Part shown: positions 44,707-54,588 of the stretch, in pieces
How positions within the stretch are numbered: the stretch's first letter is position 1
How the letters are laid out: the number at the start of each line of letters is the position of its first letter
Origin: Aquisphaera giovannonii
Lineage (GTDB): Bacteria; Planctomycetota; Planctomycetia; Isosphaerales; Isosphaeraceae
Assembly: GCF_008087625.1 (NCBI RefSeq)
Contig: NZ_CP042997.1
Span: forward strand, 8,246,001 to 8,310,000
Length of the DNA: 64,000 nucleotides
Reading direction: 5' to 3'
The notes under the pieces: generated by a model
The model's database searches: none
Seen by the model: the letters and a program-made list of their open reading frames with translations, nothing else
What the model was told of the DNA's origin: nothing
Made by a program: the position numbers and the translations under genes

Positions 44707-47550
44707 ATGCCGGTTCCGAACTTCCGCCGACTGCTGGAGAATCGCCTCGGCCGCCGCCCCCGTCGGGACCGGAGGGCGGTCCGACTCTCCGTCCTCGAGT
44801 CGCTCGAGGACCGCTCCACGCCCGCGGTGACCGCTTCCTTCTCGCCGGGCGCGGCGGTGCTCACCATCTTCGGGGACAGCCTGAACAACACCATCACCGT
44901 GAGCCGGGACGCGGCCGGCTCGATCCTCGTCAACGGCGGCGCCGTCTCCATCCTGGGCGGCACGCCGACCGTCGCGAACACGGCCCTGATCCAGGCCTTC
45001 GGCCAGGCCGGCAACGACACGATCACCCTGAGCGAGGCGAATGGTGCGCTGCCGAAGGCCAATCTCTTCGGCGGCGCCGGAGACGACGTCCTGACCGGCG
45101 GCTCGGGGGGCGATTTGCTCTTCGGGCAGGCCGGCAATGACACGCTCCTCGGCAAGGGCGGGAACGATCTCCTCTTCGGCGGCGACGGGAACGACGCCCT
45201 CACCGGCGGCGACGGCGACGACCAGGTCTTCGGCGAGGCCGGCAACGACCGCATGATCTGGAACCCCGGCGACGACACGGACCTGAACGAGGGCGGGGCC
45301 GGGATCGACACCGTCGAGGTCAACGGCGGCAACGGCTCGGAGACGTTCACGGCGACCGCCAACGGCACCCGCGTCCGGTTCGACCGGACGACCCCGGCCC
45401 CGTTCTCCATCGACATCGGCACCTCCGAGAACCTGGTCGTCAATGCCAACGGCGGCGACGACACGTTCTCGGCCTCGAACGGGCTCGCCTCCCTGATTAA
45501 GCTGACCGTCGACGGCGGCGCCGGCAACGACACCATCCTCGGCGGCGACGGCAACGACGTCCTCGTCGGCGGCGACGGCAACGACTTCATCGACGGGAAC
45601 CGAGGCAACGACACCATCCTGATGGGCGCCGGCGACGACGTCTTCCGTTGGGATCCGGGCGACGGCAGCGACGTCGTCGAGGGCCAGGCCGGCAACGACC
45701 GCATGCAGTTCAACGGCGCCAACATCGCCGAGAAATTCGACGTGTCCGCCAACGGCACACGCGTGCGATTCACGCGAGACGTCGCCAACATCACCATGGA
45801 CCTGAACGGCGTGGAGGCGATCGACCTGAACGCGCTGGGTGGCAGCGACCTCCTCACCGTCAATAGCCTCGTCGGCACGGGCCTGACGGCAATCAACGCC
45901 GACCTCGCCGGAACGATCGGCGGCTCGGCCGGGGACGGCGCGGCGGACGCCGTGATCGTGAACGGCACCAACGGCAACGACGCGATCAACGTCTTCGGCG
46001 CCGGCTCGAGCGTCTCGGTGGTCGGCCTGTCGGCGACGGTGAACCTGACCAACTCCGATGGCGCCAACGACTCGCTGGTCATCAACGCCCTGGGGGGCAA
46101 CGACGGGGTGACGGCCTCCTCGCTGCCCGCCGGGGTCGTCAACCTGACGGTCGACGCCGGCGCAGGGAACGACACGGTCCTGGGCTCCCAGGGCTCCGAC
46201 GTCATCCTCGGCGGCGACGGCAACGACTTCGTGGACGGCAACCGGGGTGACGACGTCGCGTTGCTGGGCGCGGGCGACGACGTCTTCCAGTGGGATCCCG
46301 GCGACGGTAGCGACATCGTGGAGGGCCAGGGCGGGGCCGACAAGATGCTCTTCTTCGGCGCCAACATCGCCGAGAACATCGACGTCTCCGCCAACGGCAC
46401 CCGGGTGCGGTTCACCCGCGACGTCGGCAACATCGTCATGGACCTCAACGGCGTCGAGGGGATCGAATTCCGGGCCCTCGGCGGGGCCGACAACGTGGTC
46501 GTGAACGACCTCACCGGCACCGGCGTGACCCGCGTCGACGTGGACCTGCGCGGCCCGACCGGCGGCGGCGACGGCGCGGCGGACTCGGTCACCGTGAACG
46601 GCACGAATGGCGCGGACAACATCCTCGTGGGAGGCGACTCGGGCGGCGTGAGCGTCAACGGCCTGGCCGCCCAGGTCAACATCTTCAGCCAGGAGAAGGC
46701 CAACGACCGGCTGACTGTCAATGCCCTTGGCGGGGACGACACCGTCAACGCGTCCTCGCTCAAGGCCAACGGCATCCAGCTCACCCTCAACGGGGGTGCC
46801 GGCATCGACCTGCTGGTCGGCAGCGACGGGGACGACGTCATCAACGGCGGGACCGGCAACGACACCGCGCTGATGGGCAAGGGCGACGACACCTTCGTCT
46901 GGAATCCCGGCGACGGCAGCGACATCGTGGAAGGCCAGGCCGGCTTCGACGCGATGCTCTTCAACGGGGCCAACATCGCGGAGAAGATCGACATCTCCGC
47001 CAACGGCGGCCGCGTCCGGTTCACGCGGGACGTCGCCAGCATCACCATGGACCTGAACGACGTCGAGGGGATCGACTTCAACGCCCGCGGCGGCGCCGAC
47101 ACGATCACGGTCAACGACCTCTCCGGGACGGACGTCACCGAAGTCAACCTCGACCTCGCCGGCGTCCCCGCCAGTGGGGTCGGGGACGGCGCGGCCGACA
47201 GGGTCATCGTCAACGCCACCAACGGCGACGACGTGGCCGTGGTGGCCGGGGACGCGAGCGGGGTGGCCGTGCTCGGCCTGGCGGCGCAGGTGAACATCAC
47301 GGGCGCCGAGGCGGCCAATGACAGCCTCACGGTGAACGCCCTCGGCGGAGACGACGTCATCCAGGCTTCCGGGCTGTCCGCCGGCGCCATCTCCCTCGTC
47401 GAGGACGGCGGGGACGGCGACGACGTCCTCATCGGCGGCGGGGGCAACGACACGCTCCTCGGCGGCGACGGCGACGACGTCCTGATCGGCGGCCCCGGGC
47501 AGGACGTGCTCGACGGGGGCACCGGCAGCAATGTCCTCCTCCAGGACTGA
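44707..47550 (+). CDS. RTX-repeat calcium-binding surface protein with duplicated modules
   Basis: The 947-residue protein starts Arg-rich and then has the motif SVLESLEDRSTPAV (about residues 28-41). It carries several blocks of GGxGxD nonapeptides (GGAGDDVLTGGSGGD; GGDGNDALTGGDGDD; GGDGDDVLIGGPGQD) that bind Ca2+ in a parallel beta roll. Between them lie repeated modules with GDGSDIVEGQ, NIAEKIDISANG and RVRFTRDV, in three good copies about 610-640 bp apart and one diverged copy. The ATG at 44707 has AGGAGA about 7 bases upstream. It is probably secreted and acts at the surface. No enzyme domain is seen. Confidence 0.88.
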   Translation: MPVPNFRRLLENRLGRRPRRDRRAVRLSVLESLEDRSTPAVTASFSPGAAVLTIFGDSLNNTITVSRDAAGSILVNGGAVSILGGTPTVANTALIQAFGQAGNDTITLSEANGALPKANLFGGAGDDVLTGGSGGDLLFGQAGNDTLLGKGGNDLLFGGDGNDALTGGDGDDQVFGEAGNDRMIWNPGDDTDLNEGGAGIDTVEVNGGNGSETFTATANGTRVRFDRTTPAPFSIDIGTSENLVVNANGGDDTFSASNGLASLIKLTVDGGAGNDTILGGDGNDVLVGGDGNDFIDGNRGNDTILMGAGDDVFRWDPGDGSDVVEGQAGNDRMQFNGANIAEKFDVSANGTRVRFTRDVANITMDLNGVEAIDLNALGGSDLLTVNSLVGTGLTAINADLAGTIGGSAGDGAADAVIVNGTNGNDAINVFGAGSSVSVVGLSATVNLTNSDGANDSLVINALGGNDGVTASSLPAGVVNLTVDAGAGNDTVLGSQGSDVILGGDGNDFVDGNRGDDVALLGAGDDVFQWDPGDGSDIVEGQGGADKMLFFGANIAENIDVSANGTRVRFTRDVGNIVMDLNGVEGIEFRALGGADNVVVNDLTGTGVTRVDVDLRGPTGGGDGAADSVTVNGTNGADNILVGGDSGGVSVNGLAAQVNIFSQEKANDRLTVNALGGDDTVNASSLKANGIQLTLNGGAGIDLLVGSDGDDVINGGTGNDTALMGKGDDTFVWNPGDGSDIVEGQAGFDAMLFNGANIAEKIDISANGGRVRFTRDVASITMDLNDVEGIDFNARGGADTITVNDLSGTDVTEVNLDLAGVPASGVGDGAADRVIVNATNGDDVAVVAGDASGVAVLGLAAQVNITGAEAANDSLTVNALGGDDVIQASGLSAGAISLVEDGGDGDDVLIGGGGNDTLLGGDGDDVLIGGPGQDVLDGGTGSNVLLQD
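45250..47165 (+). repeat. Internal tandem modules of the RTX protein
   Basis: The WDPGDGSDxVEGQ segments recur at about 45650, 46290 and 46900, with a diverged first copy near 45255. Each module carries an RTX block followed by a beta-rich segment containing RVRFTRDV. Spacing of the three good copies is about 641 and 609 bp. Confidence 0.8.
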
Positions 47551-47574
47551 CCGACGCTGACAAGGGAATCTCAC

Positions 47575-47606
47575 GGGCGCCCGCGAGCCTCGGCCCTCGG
47601 GCGCCC
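47575..47606. terminator. Hairpin between convergent RTX and ferredoxin genes
   Basis: GGGCGCCCGCGAG (47575-47587) and CTCGGGCGCCC (47596-47606) pair around a short loop, 25 bp after the RTX stop. No T tract follows, so termination is inferred from position and stem strength. Confidence 0.45.
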
Positions 47607-47720
47607 CGTCGCGCTTCGAACGTGGCGGGCGTGATCATGCCGTCGTCACCGCCGCCTGGATATCGGCGGGCTCGGTGGCGCTCGGGGCGCGGGCGTGGAG
47701 GCCCCGCGCCCGTCCGCCGA

Positions 47721-47981
47721 TCACCGCGGGATCTCCAGGACCACCGGACCGTCCGACCGGGCCATGCAGCCCAGACGCCAGCCCTCGGCCACCTGGCGAT
47801 CCGAGAAGGCGGCCGCCATGCCCTCAGTGACGGGGACGTCCCCCTCCAGGACCCGGACCTTGCACCCGGTGCAGAGCATCGCGCCGCCGCAAGGGAACGG
47901 GACGCCCCGCTCGACGAGGAGGTCGCGGAGCGAGCGATCGGGGGAAGGCTCGAGGCGGACGATCTCCGCCGGCCCGCTCAC
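47721..47981 (-). CDS. 2Fe-2S ferredoxin
   Basis: The 86-residue protein is a complete plant-type ferredoxin fold with the cluster cysteines C-x5-C-x2-C (CGGAMLCTGC, residues 31-40) and a fourth in LGCMA near the end. The C-x5-C spacing is that of the NqrF-like and related bacterial domains. It carries electrons between redox proteins; its partner is not visible nearby. It follows the homocysteine-methyltransferase-like gene, separated by a strong hairpin, so it may have its own promoter. Confidence 0.88.
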   Translation of the reverse strand: MSGPAEIVRLEPSPDRSLRDLLVERGVPFPCGGAMLCTGCKVRVLEGDVPVTEGMAAAFSDRQVAEGWRLGCMARSDGPVVLEIPR

Positions 47982-48027
47982 GACCGATGACCCCAGGCGG
48001 GCGCGGCTCGCCCCATCCGGCCTTCCA

Positions 48028-48063
48028 CCCCGCGAGGACCGGCCGCGAGGCCGATCCTCGGGG
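48028..48063 (-). terminator. Hairpin downstream of the homocysteine methyltransferase gene
   Basis: CCCCGCGAGGA (48028-48038) pairs with TCCTCGGGG (48055-48063), and an inner GGCC-GCGA-GGCC stem-loop (48041-48052) sits inside. It starts about 19 bp after the stop codon of the minus-strand gene. No T tract. Confidence 0.4.
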
Positions 48064-48081
48064 TCCTTACCTCGCGGCCGA

Positions 48082-48972
48082 TCATTCCGATGCGCATGAT
48101 TCGAGCATCCCCGCCAGGGCGCGGATAAACTCCGGGCTCGTCCCGCAGCAGCCGCCCAGGAAGTTCGCCCCCGCGTCGACGATCGAGGCCGCGTGCCCGC
48201 CGAACTCCTCGGGAGTCATCGCGTACACGGCACGGCCCTCGCGCAGCGACGGGAGGCCGGCGTTGGGCTTGATCCAGACGGGCAGGCCGGACGAAGCCTT
48301 GAGGCGGCGGCAGACGCCCGGGAAGGCTTCCGGCCCCTCGCCGCAGTTCGCGCCGACTGCGTCCGCCCCCTCCTCCGCCATGGCCGCGCCGGCGTCCTCC
48401 GGCGAGGCGCCCGTCATCGTCCGGTCCCTCTCCTCGCCGCGCCAGAAGGCGAACGAGACGACGATCGGCAGGCCGGCCGCCCTGGCCGCGCGGACCGCGA
48501 GCCGCGCCTCTTCGATCTCGCTGAAGGTCTCGAAGAGCAGCGCATCGACTCCGCCCGCCGCCAGCGCCTTGGCCTGCTCATCGAAGGCCGACGACACCGC
48601 CTCCGGGCCGATCTCGCCGGTCGCTAGCACCTTGCCCGTCGGCCCCATCGAGCCGAAGACCCGCACGCCGGGCCTCGCCGCCGCGGCCTCCCTCGAGATT
48701 TGCGCGCCGCGGCGGTTGATCTCTCCGACCCGGCCTTCGAGCCCGATCGCGGCCAGGGCGACGGCATTGGCCCGGAACGTGTTCGTGAGGATCACCCGGC
48801 TGCCCGCGCCCACGTACGCCCGCGCCACGGCCAGCACGTCGGCCGGCCGCTCCAGGTTCCACGGGTCGCCCGGCCGGCCCATCGCCAGCCCTCGACCTTG
48901 CAGCTCCGTCCCCCAGGCGCCGTCCGTGAGGACGACCTCCTGCCCGCCGAACAGTTCCCGCAACCGGCTCAT
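48082..48972 (-). CDS. Homocysteine S-methyltransferase family protein
   Basis: The 296-residue protein has the family's zinc cysteines: GANCGEG and the double cysteine in FLGGCCGTSP near the C terminus. The barrel begins VVLTDGAWGTELQGRG, then LTNTFRANA and GGVDALLFETFSEIEEA. Members transfer a methyl group to homocysteine from betaine, S-methylmethionine or a corrinoid/folate donor. The ATG at 48972 is preceded by GAGGGGGG about 5 bases upstream; an upstream start at 49026 would add 18 residues. The methyl donor cannot be read. Confidence 0.88.
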   Translation of the reverse strand: MSRLRELFGGQEVVLTDGAWGTELQGRGLAMGRPGDPWNLERPADVLAVARAYVGAGSRVILTNTFRANAVALAAIGLEGRVGEINRRGAQISREAAAARPGVRVFGSMGPTGKVLATGEIGPEAVSSAFDEQAKALAAGGVDALLFETFSEIEEARLAVRAARAAGLPIVVSFAFWRGEERDRTMTGASPEDAGAAMAEEGADAVGANCGEGPEAFPGVCRRLKASSGLPVWIKPNAGLPSLREGRAVYAMTPEEFGGHAASIVDAGANFLGGCCGTSPEFIRALAGMLESCASE

Positions 48973-49257
48973 CCGCCCCCCTCGCCACGCGGCGTCGCCG
49001 GCGGCCCCCGCGTGGTCCGCGATCACCTCTCAAGCTATCGATCGATCATCCTTTATGGAAGGGGCGACCGCCCGTCGGGGTCCAGGTTTCCGGCGTCCGG
49101 GCCGCTCGGATCGCCGCGGGGTCTTTGCAGGGCCGTCGCTTCACCCGCCCCGCCGTAGCCCTTACAGTGGAGGGAGGCCCTCGTCGGGATCGGAGCAGTC
49201 CCGGCGACAGGGCTTGCCCGCGGGACGCCATGACGGTTGATCCGGAGAGGTGCAGCG

Positions 49258-50370
49258 ATGCTCGGAGGACGTTCGATCGCCGCGGCGGTCCTGTTGTTCA
49301 CCTCGACGGCCGGGGCCCTCGCCGCCGACCCCGGGGCGTACGGGGCGCGTGCGGAGGAGGTGACCGAGTTCATCCACCGGACCTATTTCGACCCTGCGTC
49401 CGGCGCCTACGCGCGGTCGTTGACGGAACGCAAGCCGGATTACGTCTGGCACCAGGGCGTGATGCTGTCCAACCTGGTCGCCGCGGCCCGCGCCGACCGC
49501 GTCAGGTATCGCCCCCTCCTGGATCGGTACGTCCGGGCTCTGGACGCCTACTGGGATCCGAAAGTCGCCATACCCGGCTACGAGCCGGCGGCCACCAAGG
49601 GGAACGGCAATGACAAATACTACGACGACAACGCCTGGCTGGTGATCTCGCTCCTCGAAGACTACGAGTCCTCCAGGGAGCCTCGCGAGCTGGCTCGCGC
49701 GGACGACGCGCTCCGCTTCGTCCTGAGCGGCTGGGACGAGGCGCTCGGAGGGGGCATCTGGTGGCACCAGCTGCACAAGGACGGCACGAAGAATACCTGC
49801 TCCAACGGCCCGGCCGCCGTCGGCTGCCTCCGCCTGGCGCGGTTCCGCGACGGCGAGCGGGCGGCCGAGCTCGTCGAGATGGCCCGCAAGATCGTCGCCT
49901 GGACGAGGTCGAACCTCCAGGACTCCGACGGCCTCTTCGACGACCGCAAGGTGGTCTCCACCGGCGAGGTCAAGCGCGGCAAGCTGACCTACAACACGGC
50001 GCTCATGATCCAGGCGTTGCTGGGCCTCTACCGGGCGACCGGCGAGAAGCCGCATCTCGATGAGGCAGTCCGCGTGGCGACGGCCGGCGACTGGTTCCTC
50101 GACGCCGGGACCGGCGCGTACCGCGACGCGCCGCGGTATTCCCACTTCATGGTGGAGGCGGACCTCGACACCCACCGCGCCACCGGCGACCGACGATTCC
50201 TGGAGCGGGCGAGGAAGAATGCGGACGTCCTCTATGGCCGCTGGAAGGCGAAGCCCTTCGCCGACATGGTCTCCAACGCCGCCCTCGCCCGGATCCTCTG
50301 GCTTATGGCCGAGAGCGAGACGGAGTCGGGCCGCGAGTTCTGGCGACGTGCGGACGCGTCGCGGCCCTGA
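49258..50370 (+). CDS. Secreted glycoside hydrolase family 76-like protein (alpha-1,6-mannanase fold)
   Basis: The 370-residue protein has a signal peptide (SIAAAVLLFTSTAGALAADP) and an alpha/alpha toroid. The paired catalytic aspartates of GH76 fit YYDDNAWLVISLL (about 121-133); also LGGGIWWHQLHK and KLTYNTALMIQALLGLYRAT. GH76 enzymes cut alpha-1,6-mannan or related chains outside the cytoplasm. The ATG at 49258 has GGAGAGG 6 bases upstream. It is followed 188 bp later by the DegT-like gene on the same strand. Confidence 0.85.
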   Translation: MLGGRSIAAAVLLFTSTAGALAADPGAYGARAEEVTEFIHRTYFDPASGAYARSLTERKPDYVWHQGVMLSNLVAAARADRVRYRPLLDRYVRALDAYWDPKVAIPGYEPAATKGNGNDKYYDDNAWLVISLLEDYESSREPRELARADDALRFVLSGWDEALGGGIWWHQLHKDGTKNTCSNGPAAVGCLRLARFRDGERAAELVEMARKIVAWTRSNLQDSDGLFDDRKVVSTGEVKRGKLTYNTALMIQALLGLYRATGEKPHLDEAVRVATAGDWFLDAGTGAYRDAPRYSHFMVEADLDTHRATGDRRFLERARKNADVLYGRWKAKPFADMVSNAALARILWLMAESETESGREFWRRADASRP

Positions 50371-50558
50371 TCGCGGAGGCCGCCCGCGGCGGGCGCGTTC
50401 CCCCGAGGATTGGTTCTTCGAGCCGCCGGCCCCCCCGGCCGGGTCGGCGGAGCGGGCCGCCAACCCGGAGTCGCGGAACGTCCCTCCTGGCGACGCCGCG
50501 ACGCGCGGGATATCATCGTCGCGACTTCGCACGGCCCATCGATGACGAGGTACGCCCC

Positions 50559-51896
50559 ATGAAGAACCCCCTGGATCGTCGCCGATTCCTGGCCTCGGCC
50601 GCCGCCGGCGCGGGCGCCGCGGTCGTCACCTCGACCGCCCGCGGCGAGGAAGCCGCCCCCGCCCTGCTCGGCGGCCCGCCCGTCCGCCGCGAACCCTTCC
50701 CGAGCTGGCCCAGGTCCGGCCGCCTGGAGGAGGAGGGGCTGCTCGGGGTCCTCCGCAGCGGGAAGTGGTTCCGGGGCGGCGGCGACCGGGTGGATCACTT
50801 CGAAACGTCGTTCGCCGCGATGACCGGCGCGGCGCACTGCGTGGCCGTGGCCAACGGCACGAGCGCCCTGGTCACGTCCCTTGCCGCGCTCGGGATCGGG
50901 CCGGGCGACGAGGTCATCGTCCCGGTCTACACGTTCATCGCGACGGTCAACGCCGTCCTCCTCCACTACGCGATGCCGGTCTTCGTGGACACCGACCCGG
51001 AGACGTTCCAGATCGACGCCCGAAAGGTCGAGGCCGCGATCACGGATCGCACCGCGGCCATCATGCCCGTCCACCTGGGCGGCAACGTGGCCGACATGGA
51101 CGCGATCCTGGAGATCGGCCGGCGGCGGAAGATCCCGGTCGTCGAGGACGCCTGCCAGGCGCACCTAGCCGAGTGGCGGGGCAAGAAGGTCGGTACCATG
51201 GGCGCCGCCGGCTGCTTCAGCTTCCAGGTCAGCAAGAACCTCTCCTCGGGCGAGGGGGGCGCGATCCTGACGGGCGACGCCGACCTCGCCGGGCGTTGCT
51301 ACGCCTTCCAGAACAACAACCGGGGCCGGGCGGCCGAGGGCTACACCTTCTCCTACCAGGGGGGCCGAGGCGCCAACCTCCGCCTGACCGAGTTCCAGGG
51401 CAGCCTGCTCCTGGCCCAGATGACCCGCCTGGAGGAGCAGTCGCGCACCCGAGAGCAGAACGCCCGCTACCTGACCGGCCTGCTCGAGGAGATCCCCGGG
51501 ATCCGCCCCGCGAGGCAATACGAGGGCTGCACCAGGAACGCCTATCACCTCTACATGTTCCGATTCAAGGCCGACCTCTTCGGCGGCCTGTCCCGGGACC
51601 GGTTCCTCCAGGCCTTGCAGGCGGAGGGCATCCCGTGCTCCGGCGGATACGCCCCGCTCAACAAGGACGGGTCGGTCTCGGCGGCCATCGCCTCGAAGGG
51701 GTTCGGGCGGATCTACCCCCGCGAGCTCCTCGACGGCTTCGCCGCGCGGAATGCGTGCCCGGCCAACGACGCGCTCTGCGGAGAGGCCGTCTGGTTCACC
51801 CAGAACATGCTCCTGGGCCCGCGGGCCGACATGGACCAGATCGCGGCGGCCGTGCGCAAGGTCCGCGCCAACGTCGGGGCGCTGGCGAAGGCATGA
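50559..51896 (+). CDS. Tat-exported DegT/DnrJ/EryC1/StrS aminotransferase family protein
   Basis: The 445-residue protein begins with a twin-arginine signal (LDRRRFLASAAAGAGAAVV), unusual for this PLP enzyme family. The family core is intact: NGTSALVTSLAALGIGPGDE, VPVYTFIATVNAVLLH, VVEDACQAHLA and the PLP lysine in CFSFQVSKNLSSGEGGA (about K227). Relatives convert ketosugars to aminosugars using glutamate, or act in antibiotic biosynthesis. Export of a PLP-dependent enzyme would need cofactor loading before Tat transport, so the periplasmic substrate is unclear. It converges with the TIM-barrel gene. Confidence 0.88.
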   Translation: MKNPLDRRRFLASAAAGAGAAVVTSTARGEEAAPALLGGPPVRREPFPSWPRSGRLEEEGLLGVLRSGKWFRGGGDRVDHFETSFAAMTGAAHCVAVANGTSALVTSLAALGIGPGDEVIVPVYTFIATVNAVLLHYAMPVFVDTDPETFQIDARKVEAAITDRTAAIMPVHLGGNVADMDAILEIGRRRKIPVVEDACQAHLAEWRGKKVGTMGAAGCFSFQVSKNLSSGEGGAILTGDADLAGRCYAFQNNNRGRAAEGYTFSYQGGRGANLRLTEFQGSLLLAQMTRLEEQSRTREQNARYLTGLLEEIPGIRPARQYEGCTRNAYHLYMFRFKADLFGGLSRDRFLQALQAEGIPCSGGYAPLNKDGSVSAAIASKGFGRIYPRELLDGFAARNACPANDALCGEAVWFTQNMLLGPRADMDQIAAAVRKVRANVGALAKA

Positions 51897-51932
51897 GGCA
51901 GGCCGTCCGAGGCGGTCGCCCCCTGTCCCTAG

Positions 51933-51956
51933 CCCTCCCCCACGGTGGGGGGAGGG
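51933..51956. terminator. Hairpin between convergent DegT-like and TIM-barrel genes
   Basis: CCCTCCCCCAC (51933-51943) and GTGGGGGGAGGG (51945-51956) form a strong stem 36 bp after the DegT-like stop, with flanking CCTGT/ACAGG that can extend it. No T tract follows. Confidence 0.45.
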
Positions 51957-52059
51957 CACAGGAAGGGCCGTTCGGCTTCCGTCGCGGGTGACGATCAGGT
52001 CGCCGAGGGGGCTCGGGCAGGTGTGCCGGGGCCGCGAGCCCCGGCCTGGAGCCGGACTC

Positions 52060-52947
<888 letters not shown>

Positions 52948-53022
52948 GGGAATCTCCTTGATCGCCGCGACGTGGCGCGGCGGGAAGACGAATCACTCGG
53001 ATTGACATGCGTCATCTTCGCA

Positions 53023-53055
53023 CCGCGCCGGCCCCCGTTCCAGGAGCCGGCGCGG
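53023..53055. terminator. Hairpin between Gfo/Idh/MocA and TIM-barrel genes
   Basis: CCGCGCCGGC (53023-53032) and GCCGGCGCGG (53046-53055) form perfect 10-bp arms. It sits 14 bp after the minus-strand stop at 53070. It could attenuate read-through into the TIM-barrel gene. No T tract. Confidence 0.4.
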
Positions 53056-53069
53056 CGAGCCGGGCCTGC

Positions 53070-54410
53070 TCAGCCCGCCGAGGGATGGACCCACGGGCCG
53101 CGGTAGGGCCTGGCGAGCCGCCGGGTGGCCTCCTCGTCGTCCTTGACGCAGCCCTTCTCCGCGTCCCAGGCCAGCGTCCGGCCGAGCTCCAGGGCGGTGT
53201 TGGCCAGGATGCAGCACGAGGTCGAGATGTGCCCCTGCTCGATGTCGGCGACCGGCTTGCCGCGCGACTGGATGGCGGCCAGGAAGTCGAGCATGTGTCG
53301 GCGGATGGCCGGGGCGACGTGCTTCTCCAGGTCCTTCTCCGTCTTGTCCTCGGGGTACTGGTCCAGCTCGTACGCGACGTCGCGGTGGATGGGCGTCCCC
53401 CCGCCGAGGGGGATGAAGTCGTAGCCCCAGACGCTCAGCTTGAGCGTCCCCTTATCACCGTAGATCGTCGCTCCCCAGGGGTACTTGGGGTCCGCTTCCC
53501 GGCCCCACGTGCGATGCTCCCAGACGACGTTGAGGTCGCCGAAGTCGAACGTCGCCGTCTGGGTGTCGGGGATGTTCGCCGGGCCCTGCTTCTGCACGAA
53601 GGTCCCGCCGGTGGACGCGATCCGCGTGGGCCAGCCCAGGCCCAGCATCCAGCGCACCATGTCCAGCATGTGGATGCACATGTCGCCGAGGATGCCGTTG
53701 CCGTACTCCTTGAAGCCCCGCCAGCCGCGGGGGTGGATCATCGGATTGAACGGCCTCATGGGCGCCGGCCCGCACCAGAAGTCCCAGTCGAGGTACTCCG
53801 GGGGCGCCGTGTCGGGCCCGCCCTGCCCCCTCATGTGATAATAGCAATAGGTCTCCGCGAATCCGATCTTGCCCAGCTTACCCTCGTTGATGATGCGGTC
53901 CCGGGCCTCGATGAGGTGCGGGGTGCTGCGCCGCTGGGTGCCCACCTGCACGACGCGCCCGTGCTTGCGGGCGGCGGCGACCATGGCCTGGCCCTCGCGC
54001 ACGTCGACGCTGATCGGCTTCTGCACGTAGATGTCGGCGCCCGCCTCCGCGGCGGCGATCATCGGCAGGGCGTGCCAGTGGTCGGGCGTGGCAATCAGGA
54101 CGATCTCCAGGTCCTTCTCGGCCAGCATCTTCCGGTAGTCGGAGTACGTCCTCGGCTTCTTCTTCGAGGCCTGGCGCGAGGCGATCAGCTCGGCCGCCTC
54201 GTCGAGCATCTTGCGGTCCACGTCGCAGATCGAGACGACCTCCACGGGCGCGACCTGGATCAGGCGGAGCAGGTCACACTTGCCGTACCAGCCGGAGCCG
54301 ATCAGGCCCACGCGCTTCGGCGGTCCGTCCGCGTAGGCCAGCGCGGTGTCCCTGTATTGCGACAACGCCAGGCCCGCGGCGCCGGCCTGGAGGAATGAGC
54401 GGCGATTCAT
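53070..54410 (-). CDS. Tat-exported Gfo/Idh/MocA family oxidoreductase
   Basis: The 446-residue protein has a Tat signal (MNRRSFLQAGAAGLALSQY), a Rossmann motif (RVGLIGSGWYGKCDLL), the EKP-equivalent YVQKPISVDV and C-terminal substrate domain motifs (NGILGDMCIHMLDMVRWML; GTLKLSVWGYDF). The catalytic-loop lysine is kept (QKP) but the usual glutamate is Gln. It likely uses NAD(P) and acts on a sugar derivative outside the cytoplasm. It is followed by a TIM-barrel isomerase, a pairing seen twice in this window. Confidence 0.9.
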   Translation of the reverse strand: MNRRSFLQAGAAGLALSQYRDTALAYADGPPKRVGLIGSGWYGKCDLLRLIQVAPVEVVSICDVDRKMLDEAAELIASRQASKKKPRTYSDYRKMLAEKDLEIVLIATPDHWHALPMIAAAEAGADIYVQKPISVDVREGQAMVAAARKHGRVVQVGTQRRSTPHLIEARDRIINEGKLGKIGFAETYCYYHMRGQGGPDTAPPEYLDWDFWCGPAPMRPFNPMIHPRGWRGFKEYGNGILGDMCIHMLDMVRWMLGLGWPTRIASTGGTFVQKQGPANIPDTQTATFDFGDLNVVWEHRTWGREADPKYPWGATIYGDKGTLKLSVWGYDFIPLGGGTPIHRDVAYELDQYPEDKTEKDLEKHVAPAIRRHMLDFLAAIQSRGKPVADIEQGHISTSCCILANTALELGRTLAWDAEKGCVKDDEEATRRLARPYRGPWVHPSAG

Positions 54411-54530
54411 CGATCGTCTCCCCGTCTCGGATGGAAGTGCGTCGGCCTCGATAGCAACACTCTAGTGGAGGAGGCGACGATCCGCGAGGGGTCAGCAGCC
54501 CCGGGCCAGGGGGGGCTCGCCCCCGCGGAA

Positions 54531-54564
54531 AAGGAGACGGCCGGGGCGGTCCACCCCGGCCGTC
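54531..54564 (-). terminator. Rho-independent terminator of the HEAT-repeat gene
   Basis: GACGGCCGGGG (54536-54546) and CCCCGGCCGTC (54554-54564) form perfect 11-bp arms. On the minus strand the stem is followed by CTCCTTTTCC, a short T tract. It begins 25 bp after the minus-strand stop at 54589, in the expected position. Confidence 0.75.
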
Positions 54565-54588
54565 GCCGATGACGACTCGCCGCACGCC

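Noticed and set aside
44334-47574. Very long open frames (over 1,060 codons) on the minus strand across the RTX gene
   Set aside because: They mirror the plus-strand RTX gene; the Gly/Asp repeats and high GC3 keep the antisense frames open. They have no family motifs and contain Pro/Ser or Val/Asp monotony.
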